Assembly (NCBI GenBank): GCA_903910555.1 | Contig: CAIVZZ010000031.1 | Span: 95,760-159,759 of the forward strand | DNA: 64,000 nucleotides | Direction: 5' to 3' | From: an uncultured Gemmatimonadota bacterium | GTDB taxonomy: Bacteria; Gemmatimonadota; Gemmatimonadetes; Gemmatimonadales; Gemmatimonadaceae | Part shown: piece by piece, positions 57,643 through 64,000 of the stretch | Layout: each line of letters opens with the position of its first letter | How positions within the stretch are numbered: the first letter of the stretch is position 1 | The notes under the pieces: generated by a model | The model's database searches: none | What the model saw: only the letters and a program-made list of their open reading frames with translations | What the model was told of the DNA's origin: nothing | Made by a program: the position numbers and the translations under genes

Positions 57643-58353
57643 GTGCGCATTTCCGATATGAACTGGATGCAGGTCGAAAAATATCTGCAGAACGACGACC
57701 GTGCGATTCTCCCGCTCGGCAGCACCGAACAACACAGTCATCTCCGCCTTACGGTGGATTGCATTCTTCCCGAGCGTGTGGCGGTCGATGCCGCCGAGCC
57801 GCTCGGCATTCCGGTTTTTCCCGTCGTGCCGTACGGTGTCACACCGTACTTTCGTGAGTTTCCAGGCTCGATCTCACTCAAGGTCGAGACGCATCTCCGC
57901 GTCGTGAGCGACATTCTCGACGGCATGGCGCACAGCGGCTTCCGCCGGATCCTGATCGTCAACGGCCACGGCGGCAACAACGCCGCGCAGCAGTTTGTGC
58001 TCGAGTGGGCCGCTGATCATCCCGCCTGCCGCGTGATCTATCACAACTGGTGGAACGCGCCGCTCACATGGGCGAAAGTCCAGGCGATTGATCCGGTTGC
58101 ATCGCACGGATCGTGGATGGAAAACTTTCCGTGGACGCGGCTGCCGGGCGTCGAAATGCCGACCAAGCAGCGAGAGATGGTCGATCTCGCCCGCGTCCGC
58201 GCGCTAAACCCGGTTGATCTTCGCGAATATCTGGGCGACGGAAATTTCGGCGGCCTCTATCAGCGGCCGGATGAAGAGCTGCTCGCACTCTGGAAGATTG
58301 CCGTAGAAGAAACTCGGGCTCTGCTCACCGGCTCTTGGGGCAACGCAGCCTGA
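57643..58353 (+). CDS. Creatininase-family amidohydrolase
   Basis: 236 residues from GTG at 57643, preceded by AGGAG at 57633-57637; the frame open back to 57496 is inside the previous gene. Metal site blocks: LPLGSTEQHSHLRLTVDC (Glu, His and Asp) and IVNGHGGNNAAQQFVLEWA. Family members open lactam-like rings (creatinine) or work in mycofactocin and riboflavin-related pathways. It lacks the GPHLPxxTD spelling of classical creatininase, so the substrate is uncertain. It opens the six-gene operon; the next gene starts 11 bases after the stop. Confidence 0.88.
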   Translation: MRISDMNWMQVEKYLQNDDRAILPLGSTEQHSHLRLTVDCILPERVAVDAAEPLGIPVFPVVPYGVTPYFREFPGSISLKVETHLRVVSDILDGMAHSGFRRILIVNGHGGNNAAQQFVLEWAADHPACRVIYHNWWNAPLTWAKVQAIDPVASHGSWMENFPWTRLPGVEMPTKQREMVDLARVRALNPVDLREYLGDGNFGGLYQRPDEELLALWKIAVEETRALLTGSWGNAA

Positions 58354-58364
58354 CGCCGGCCAAA

Positions 58365-59390
58365 ATGCGGATTCTCGTTTGGGGCGCCGGCGCGATCGGC
58401 GGCACCATGGGGGCGTATCTGGCGCGCGCGGGCCACGATATCACCTTCGTCGACAACGTCGACGACCATGTCGCCGCAATCAATCGCGATGGCATCAAGA
58501 TCACCGGCCCTATAGCAGAGTTCACCCAGCGTGTTCCGGCGTTCACGCCGACTACGCTGGTGGGCGCGTGGGACACCGTGATGCTTTGCACCAAAGCGCA
58601 TCACACCGAGCAGGCCACGCGCGCGATTCTTCCATTCCTGTACGATCACAGCTGCGTGATCTCCGTGCAGAACGGATTGAACGAACTGACGATCGCGCGG
58701 ATCGTGGGCAAAGAGCGCACGGTTGGCGCGTTCGTGAACTTCGGCGCCGACTATCTCGAGCCGGGCATGATTCTGCACGGGAGCCGCGCTGCAGTTGTAG
58801 TCGGCGAGATCGACGGCACCATCACGCCGCGCGTGAATGCAATCCGCGACGCATGGCTCGATTTTGATAAAGGCGCGATCGTCACGCCCAACATCTGGGG
58901 CTACCTCTGGGGCAAGGAAGCGTACGGCGCAATGCTCTTCGCCACCGCGCTTACCAACGAATCAATCGCCGACGCGCTCGCGATGCCGCAGTATCTTCCC
59001 CTGTACATCGCGCTCGCACGCGAGATTCTCGCCGTCGCCAAAGCACGCGATGTCATCCCCGAATCTTTCGACGGTTTCGATCCCGCCGCATATCTCCCGA
59101 GCGCACCAGCCGGTGCCGCTGAACGCTCGCTTGACGATCTCGTCACCCACAACCGCCGCTCCGCAAAAACACACAGTGGAATCTGGCGCGATCTCGCCGT
59201 GCGCAAACGGCCGACCGAGGTCGATCCGCAACTCGGCATCGTCGCGACACTCGGCAAAGACGCCGGCATCCCAACTCCGCTCACGCGCAAACTCGTCGCG
59301 CTGATTCACGAAATTGAAGACGGCCTGCGCCCGCAGTCGCTCGAAACGCTCGACGCGCTGGCCGCACTCGCTCCCAAGAGCGTCACATGA
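58365..59390 (+). CDS. Ketopantoate-reductase family (PanE/ApbA-like) dehydrogenase
   Basis: 341 residues from ATG at 58365. Rossmann motif MRILVWGAGAIGGTMGAYLARAGHD, NADP-type loop, VISVQNGLNE (motif of the family), and a C-terminal helical domain with the catalytic Lys candidate in NIWGYLWGKEAYGAM. PanE reduces 2-dehydropantoate to pantoate, but length, divergence and the catabolic-looking operon suggest a different 2-oxo or hydroxy acid. The next start overlaps the stop (ATGA at 59387). Confidence 0.88.
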   Translation: MRILVWGAGAIGGTMGAYLARAGHDITFVDNVDDHVAAINRDGIKITGPIAEFTQRVPAFTPTTLVGAWDTVMLCTKAHHTEQATRAILPFLYDHSCVISVQNGLNELTIARIVGKERTVGAFVNFGADYLEPGMILHGSRAAVVVGEIDGTITPRVNAIRDAWLDFDKGAIVTPNIWGYLWGKEAYGAMLFATALTNESIADALAMPQYLPLYIALAREILAVAKARDVIPESFDGFDPAAYLPSAPAGAAERSLDDLVTHNRRSAKTHSGIWRDLAVRKRPTEVDPQLGIVATLGKDAGIPTPLTRKLVALIHEIEDGLRPQSLETLDALAALAPKSVT

Positions 59391-60154
59391 AAATCGATTT
59401 CACCGGCAAGACGGCGATCGTCACCGGCGCTGCGCATGGATTTGGCCGAGCGATCTCGCTCGCGTTTGCCGCGCGCGGCGCGCATGTGTGGGCGTGCGAC
59501 GTGCTATCGGACGAGCTGCTCGAAACTCAGCGACTCGTGCTCGCGATCGGCGGCAAGTGCACCGCGCACCGGCTCGACGTGCGTGACAAACAAGCCGTTG
59601 AGACCTTCACCACCGACGCATCTGCCGCGACCGGTCGCGTCGACATTCTCGTCAACAACGCCGGCGGCGTACTCGGCCAGATCGGCCGCCCGCTCGAAGA
59701 AGTCACGCCGGAACAGTGGCAGGATATTTTCGCCGTGAACGTCACCGGCGCGTTCTACTTTTCGCAGGCCGTCTCGCCACTCATGAAATCGGCGCAGCAT
59801 GGGCGAATTATTAATATCTCCAGCGGCGCCGGGCTCGGCATCAGCCTCACCGGCATTCAAGCATATGCCTCCGCGAAAGCCGCGCAGATCGGACTGACGC
59901 GCCAACTCGCGCACGAGCTCGGGCCGTGGAACATCACTGTGAATAACATCGCGCCCGGATTCGTCCGCTCCAACGCGACGACCGAGCGGCAGTGGGATTC
60001 GTACGGCGCACAGGGACAAAAAGAGCTCATCGAGCGTATCGCACTCAAGCGACTCGGCACACCAGACGACATCGCCAATGGTGTGCTGTTCTTTGCCTCC
60101 GATCACGCCAACTGGATCACCGGCCAGGTGCTTTCGATCGACGGCGGAAAATGA
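59387..60154 (+). CDS. SDR-family NAD(P)-dependent oxidoreductase
   Basis: 255 residues, classical SDR. TGAAHGFG cofactor motif at 13-20, NNAG at 90-93, and catalytic Tyr160/Lys164 in YASAK with the Ser near 145. The Asp at the end of beta 2 (ACDVLSDE) favours NAD. The C-terminal GTPDDIANGVLFFASDHANWITGQVLSIDGG is FabG-like. The substrate is unknown. Starts and stops overlap by four bases with both neighbours, indicating tight coupling. Confidence 0.93.
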   Translation: MKIDFTGKTAIVTGAAHGFGRAISLAFAARGAHVWACDVLSDELLETQRLVLAIGGKCTAHRLDVRDKQAVETFTTDASAATGRVDILVNNAGGVLGQIGRPLEEVTPEQWQDIFAVNVTGAFYFSQAVSPLMKSAQHGRIINISSGAGLGISLTGIQAYASAKAAQIGLTRQLAHELGPWNITVNNIAPGFVRSNATTERQWDSYGAQGQKELIERIALKRLGTPDDIANGVLFFASDHANWITGQVLSIDGGK

Positions 60155-61545
60155 TCGAAGCGAACGGAGTCGATCAGGTCCTCGCCGTCCTGAAGCAGAA
60201 TCACGAGAAGATTCTCGCGCGGCTCGTGGAGTTTGCATCGATTCCGAGCGTGAGCACCGATCCCGCGCACGCGGCGGATATGACTGCCGCAGCAAAGTGG
60301 GTCGCCGATGAGCTCGCTGCCTCGGGCCCGATCATGGTGCGCACGATCGAGACCGCGGGAAATCCTGTTGTGTACGGCGAGTGGCTCGGTGCAAAGGGGA
60401 AACCTACAGTCCTCGTCTACGGTCACTACGACGTGCAGCCGCCCGACCCGCTCGAGAAATGGGACTCGCCGCCTTTCGTACCAACGGTGCGCGACGGCCG
60501 CCTCTACGCGCGCGGTGTATCGGATGACAAAGGTCCGATGCTCATTCCGATCAAGGTCGCGCGCGGTTTTCTCAAAACAACCGGCGCGCTTCCGATCAAT
60601 GTGAAATTCATGTTCGAGGGCGAAGAAGAAATCGGCAGCCCGCACCTTGAGACATTCATAGCCGAGCACAAAGAGCTGCTCGCCGCCGATTTCGTATTGT
60701 CCGCCGACGGCGCGATGTGGCGCATCAACGAACCGTCGCTCACCGTGGCAAGCCGCGGCCTCGCCGGACTCGAACTCACACTGACCGCTGCATCAAAAGA
60801 TCTGCACTCCGGCCGTCACGGCGGCGGCGTTGCGAACCCGCTGCACGCGATGGCGCGCTTGATCTCCTCACTGCACGATGAGAACGGCCGCGTGACGGTG
60901 GCCGGCTTCTATGATAAGGTCGTCGAGCTGACTGCCGACGAACGCGCCGCGATCAAAGCGCTCCCGTTCGATGAATCCGCATATCTGAATCAGGTCGGCG
61001 CCCCCGCACCGTTTGGCGAATCCGGCTACTCGACACTTGAACGTCAGTGGGCTCGCCCGACTCTCGAAGTGAACGGCATGTGGGGCGGCTACGAAGGCCC
61101 CGGTCAGAAAACCGTGATCCCGAGCGAAGCCCACGCAAAGATTACGTGCAGACTCGTCCCCGATCAGGATCCCGCCGAGATCAATGCATTGGTGCAACGC
61201 CATTTGGAATCGCATATCCCGCCCGGCACAACACTGACAGTGCGAGTGAGCGACCACGGCGCCCGCCCCAGCCACATCCGCGCCGACCACTCAGCACTGA
61301 AAACTGCCGACTCAGCACTCACAACTGTTTATAAAACTCGCCCCTTGATTGTGAGAATGGGCGGCACCGTCCCCATCTCCGAAATCTTCCAACGCATCAT
61401 GCAGTTGGACACCGTCTTCTTCTCATTCTCCACCGCCGACGAAGACTACCACGCTCCAAACGAATTCTTCCGCATCCACCGTCTCCACGAAGGACTCGAA
61501 GCCTGGGCCCGCTACTGGCACCTCCTCGGCGAGACCCCCGCATGA
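60151..61545 (+). CDS. M20-family metallopeptidase (dipeptidase type)
   Basis: 464 residues from ATG at 60151, overlapping the SDR stop. VLVYGHYDVQPPDPLEKW, ARGVSDDKGPML, FEGEEEIGSPHLE (catalytic Glu pair), LSADGAMW and a C-terminal His in ADEDYHAPNE give the dizinc site of CNDP-like M20 enzymes. It cleaves dipeptides or N-acyl/carbamoyl amino acids. A 40-base repeat encodes HSALKTADSALTTV (380-393) and matches the insert in the GGT fusion. The APC permease start overlaps the stop by four bases. Confidence 0.92.
   Translation: MIEANGVDQVLAVLKQNHEKILARLVEFASIPSVSTDPAHAADMTAAAKWVADELAASGPIMVRTIETAGNPVVYGEWLGAKGKPTVLVYGHYDVQPPDPLEKWDSPPFVPTVRDGRLYARGVSDDKGPMLIPIKVARGFLKTTGALPINVKFMFEGEEEIGSPHLETFIAEHKELLAADFVLSADGAMWRINEPSLTVASRGLAGLELTLTAASKDLHSGRHGGGVANPLHAMARLISSLHDENGRVTVAGFYDKVVELTADERAAIKALPFDESAYLNQVGAPAPFGESGYSTLERQWARPTLEVNGMWGGYEGPGQKTVIPSEAHAKITCRLVPDQDPAEINALVQRHLESHIPPGTTLTVRVSDHGARPSHIRADHSALKTADSALTTVYKTRPLIVRMGGTVPISEIFQRIMQLDTVFFSFSTADEDYHAPNEFFRIHRLHEGLEAWARYWHLLGETPA
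61288..61327 (+). repeat. ACTCAG-type short repeat inside the M20 peptidase gene
   Basis: Forty bases of reiterated CACTCAGCACTG-like units encode residues 380-393. They match 35856-35895 at 30 of 40 positions without gaps and in the same frame. The frame stays open. Confidence 0.6.
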
Positions 61546-62990
61546 CGCAGACAAGCAACCTCGCCGCCGCCGAAGCAAACGTTCAGGCAAAAAGCGAATC
61601 GCTCAAGAAAGAACTCGGCGTCACCGATCTCGCGCTCACCCAGATCCTCTTCATCGTAGGCCTCAGCTGGATCGGCGTCGCCGGAAAACTCGGCCCCTCG
61701 CACGTCATCTTCTGGCTGCTCGCGCTCGTGCTGTTCTATATCCCGTCCGCCGTCGTCGTCATTTATCTGAACCGCCTGATGCCGCTCGAAGGCGGACTAT
61801 ATCAGTGGGCAAAGCTCGGGTTCAATCAAACGATCGGCTTCATGCTCGCGTGGAATCTATGGCTCTACGTGATCGTGTTCACATCGGAAATCGGACTCAC
61901 CGCCGCAACCTATCTCTCGTATGCGATTGGGCCGAGCGCCGCGTGGATGACCACCAGCAGCTGGTTCCCCGCATTTGCGGCCGCGGTGATTCTCGCATTC
62001 ATGGTGATCGCGTCGACCATCGGACTCTCGGTAGGGAAATGGGTGCACAACACCGGCGGCGTGATGATGCTGGTGATTTTTGCCGCACTCATAATCCTGC
62101 CCGTGCTCGGCGTGCTCACCGGTCATCTCAAGGAATATCATCCGTTCCACACAGAAGTCCCCAAGTTCTCGCTCTACAACATCAACATCTTGAGCAAACT
62201 TGGGTTCGGCGCGCTCGGCGGATTTGAATACGTCGCGATTCTTGCCGGCGAAACAAAGTCTCCCGCGCGTTCTGTTGGACGGTCGGTTCTCATTGCAGCG
62301 CCGGTCATCGCGATCATGTTCGTGATGGGCACCGCGACGATGGTCGCATACATCCCGACCGAACAAATGGATCTGATCGGCCCGCTTCCACAGGTTCTGC
62401 GAGTGGGCTTTGGCCCGTTTGGAATCGCCGGCCCGCTCGTGACGATCGCGATCGTCATGACACTCGCGTCGCGCGTCGCGCAGGCGAGCGTGAGCTTCAC
62501 GGCCGTCACGCGTCTTCCGATGGTCGCCGGTTGGGATCGCATGCTGCCGGCGTGGTTCAGCAAATTGCATTCTAAGTACAAGACGCCGGTGAACTCCATC
62601 ATCCTTGTTGGAGTCGCGTCGCTCGTGATGGCGATCGTCGGCAGCCTCGGCGTCGGACAAGCTGAAGCATTCCAGCTGCTGTTCAATGCGAGCGGAATGC
62701 TCTACGCGCTTACATATGTAGTGATGTTCGCGATTCCGATCTGGGGTTTGCGGGGTATAACGCCGCGGCCGCCGATGTGGCTGAAAATCGCTTCGATGTC
62801 CGGGCTGTTGATGACCGTGCTCAATGTCGTACTTTCCGTAGTGCCGATTATCGAGGTGAAGAGCGCCGGCGCGTTCGCATTCAAGATTTCATCGGCGATA
62901 TTACTGATGAATCTCGTCGGCGTAGGATTGCTGATTGCGGCACGGCGCAGAGGCGCGCGAGAACAGACGCAACAAACGGAGGTATCGTGA
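61542..62990 (+). CDS. APC-superfamily amino-acid permease
   Basis: 482 residues, about 12 membrane spans. The opening span ALTQILFIVGLSWIGVAGKLGPSHVIFW, then LMPLEGGLYQWAKLGFN (the E-G-G-x-Y-x-W block of amino-acid/polyamine antiporters), and LGFGALGGFEYVAILAGETKSPARSVGRS (TM6 loop) place it in the APC family. It probably imports the substrate processed by the operon. Its stop shares one base with the next start. Regulation is by the operon upstream. Confidence 0.92.
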   Translation: MTQTSNLAAAEANVQAKSESLKKELGVTDLALTQILFIVGLSWIGVAGKLGPSHVIFWLLALVLFYIPSAVVVIYLNRLMPLEGGLYQWAKLGFNQTIGFMLAWNLWLYVIVFTSEIGLTAATYLSYAIGPSAAWMTTSSWFPAFAAAVILAFMVIASTIGLSVGKWVHNTGGVMMLVIFAALIILPVLGVLTGHLKEYHPFHTEVPKFSLYNINILSKLGFGALGGFEYVAILAGETKSPARSVGRSVLIAAPVIAIMFVMGTATMVAYIPTEQMDLIGPLPQVLRVGFGPFGIAGPLVTIAIVMTLASRVAQASVSFTAVTRLPMVAGWDRMLPAWFSKLHSKYKTPVNSIILVGVASLVMAIVGSLGVGQAEAFQLLFNASGMLYALTYVVMFAIPIWGLRGITPRPPMWLKIASMSGLLMTVLNVVLSVVPIIEVKSAGAFAFKISSAILLMNLVGVGLLIAARRRGAREQTQQTEVS

Positions 62991-63421
62991 TGAGTAGCCA
63001 GCGTCTCATGTCAGCTCTGCTGACGATTGGACTGTGCTCCGCTTCTGCTCTGAAAGCACAGTCGACTGTTTTTCGTGATCCGCAGAGTGATTCGCCATCC
63101 GTCGAAACGCGTTCGAAGCTGACTCCCATGCGCGCTCTGGTCGCGATCAACGAAAGTCGAATCAACGCGCTCGATTACCTCTACAATCATCCGGTGTGTG
63201 TATCTCCGAACCCGCAGCAGCATGCGTACATGGCCATCCCGCAGTCGGTGCCACTTCAGACCGCTCCGCCGGCTGCGAAACGCTTCGAGTGTCCGATGTC
63301 CGTTTCGAACCCCGCCGTCACGAATGACTCGATGGCCGTGCGATCGTCTTCCACTCGGAGCGTCGAGGCCATGCCAGTCTCGCCGTCGCCCTGCACAAAT
63401 CCGCTGAACACGAACCCCTGA
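62990..63421 (+). CDS. Small exported protein of unknown function
   Basis: 143 residues from ATG at 62990, preceded by GGAGG at 62978-62982. Signal peptide LMSALLTIGLCSASALKAQ. The mature part has three or four Cys (PVCVSPNPQQ, RFECPMSV, SPCTNP) and is rich in Ser, Pro and Val, without a domain I recognise. It is the last gene of the overlapping operon that starts at the creatininase-family gene. Disulfide-bonded or metal-binding roles are possible. Confidence 0.55.
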   Translation: MSSQRLMSALLTIGLCSASALKAQSTVFRDPQSDSPSVETRSKLTPMRALVAINESRINALDYLYNHPVCVSPNPQQHAYMAIPQSVPLQTAPPAAKRFECPMSVSNPAVTNDSMAVRSSSTRSVEAMPVSPSPCTNPLNTNP

Positions 63422-63570
63422 CCTTCAGGTCGTCTTCTTTTCGCGGAGCGAAGAAGAAGTTCAGTCCTCGCAGCGCGTTAGTGTCGCGCTAATGATGCCG
63501 CGGCGGACACGGTTAGCACGCTGATCGCGAAGTCATTCGATAGGACTGCCGAGTTCGCTAGCGCCATTCT

Positions 63571-63859
63571 TCAGTACATGATCGCGAATTCGTCTATGGT
63601 TATGCACGTCGTACTCCAAGTTCCTTCCTCGCGATTCACGACACAGGCAACATGCTCGCCTGTGCCACCCCCTGCGCCACCCCGGAAGATCGTGGCCCAT
63701 ACGCGCAGCTGATCGCGGGCCCATCCCTCGGCTTTCGAGATGGTGACGTCGACGTGTTTTCCCCGGCAGTCAGTCGTAGCGACGGCGTGGTGACCGAGAC
63801 GGCTGATTCCGCGGATGGTCTCGGCGTCGGCGGGAACGGCAGTCGTATCACGCCGCAAG
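63571..63859 (-). pseudogene. 3' remnant of a gene cut by the IS3-family element
   Basis: A minus-strand frame runs from the IS junction (63859) to a stop at 63571 (about 95 codons) with no credible start of its own. The translation (VPADAETIRGISRLGHHAVATTD, KAEGWARDQLRVWATIFRGG, GTGEHVACVVNREEGTW, CITIDEFAIMY) has the balance of a real beta-rich protein. The simplest reading is that its 5' part was separated by the insertion. The family is unknown. A plus-strand frame over the same bases (63652-63903) is less protein-like and crosses into the IS. Confidence 0.45.
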
Positions 63860-64000
63860 TGAGCTTGCCCCGATTTAATGGACGCGTGAGTGATAAGAAC
63901 TAGGCCGCGTCCTGCAACTGCGTTTCGTACGCGACGGGGCTGACGTAGCCCAGCGTGGAATGCCGACGTTTCCGATTGTACCAGGTCTCGATGTAGCGGA
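63860..64000 (-). mobile_element. End of an IS3-family insertion sequence, rest beyond window
   Basis: The end begins TGAGCTTGCCCCGATTTAAT at 63860, continues TGGACGCG, and resembles the terminal inverted repeat of IS3 (TGATCTTACCC...TGGACACG) as I recall it. It is followed by the 3' end of the transposase gene on the minus strand. Only this ~140-base end is visible, so target-site duplication and completeness cannot be checked. Confidence 0.7.
63900..64000 (-). CDS. IS3-family transposase (OrfB), C-terminal fragment
   Basis: The minus-strand frame reads RYIETWYNRKRRHSTLGYVS (then PVAYETQLQDAA, stop TAG at 63900-63902). YIExWYNRxRRHSTLGYxSP is the classic C-terminal signature of IS3-family DDE (rve) transposases, just after the catalytic Glu. 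The N-terminal part lies beyond the right edge. It belongs to the element above. Confidence 0.9.
   Translation of the reverse strand, partial: RYIETWYNRKRRHSTLGYVSPVAYETQLQDAA

Noticed and set aside
63652..63903. 83-codon plus-strand open frame near the right edge
   Set aside because: It runs across the IS junction and through the IS inverted repeat; the minus-strand frame is more protein-like and stops cleanly.

Overview
The window is a densely packed bacterial chromosome segment of moderately high G+C. The gene content suggests the phylum Gemmatimonadota: many exported peptidases and amidohydrolases, ECF sigma factors, glycine/arginine-rich inserts in exported proteins, LVIVD, DUF4412, DUF4097 and DUF2339 proteins, and AlkA/Ada and MFS/spermidine-synthase fusions. 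No rRNA, tRNA or other phylogenetic marker is present, so this placement is inference. No prophage, plasmid origin or CRISPR array was seen. The only mobile element is one end of an IS3-family insertion sequence at the right edge.

Left part (1-11.3 kb): the 5' part of a surface-antigen-type outer-membrane barrel gene runs off the left edge. A two-gene ABC-2 exporter is divergent from it. A minus-strand RND efflux operon follows. In this operon the outer-membrane factor is fused in frame behind a complete TetR-type repressor. Two copies of an 18-bp palindrome lie just upstream, between this operon and a divergent ECF sigma gene.

11.3-23.7 kb: ECF sigma factor, membrane protein in the anti-sigma position, and a DUF4097/SUMF1-like fusion; then a secreted homoserine-acetyltransferase-fold hydrolase, DUF1543 and DUF2339 proteins, an Ada-AlkA DNA-repair fusion, an amidohydrolase, an ECF42-type sigma factor with its DGPF/YCII partner and a recognisable promoter, and an amidase.

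23.7-50 kb: mostly exported hydrolases and their helpers. These are MFS/spermidine synthase, an M16 peptidase, an S9 peptidase, a HEAT-cyclophilin lipoprotein, a PD40/gamma-glutamyltranspeptidase fusion, a GDSL esterase, TauE, YaeQ, a proline-iminopeptidase-like lipoprotein, a class V aminotransferase, a TldD/TldE pair, DUF305 and LVIVD proteins, a TonB-C protein and an M28 peptidase. Together they look like a peptide and amino-acid scavenging lifestyle.

50-64 kb: a soluble hybrid histidine kinase behind a structured leader; DUF4412 and isomerase-like proteins; two GNATs, one of AAC(6') type; a B3-type metallo-beta-lactamase coupled to a small membrane protein; Tag, MmcQ and GyrI-like genes; a tightly overlapping operon (creatininase family, ketopantoate-reductase family, SDR, M20 peptidase, APC permease, small secreted protein); and finally a gene remnant abutting the IS3 end.

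Cross-cutting signals: two copies of one intergenic inverted-repeat family, a short tandem-like repeat present in frame in two unrelated enzymes, glycine/arginine-rich inserts in five proteins, and TAnnnT boxes placed so close to start codons that leaderless transcripts are likely.
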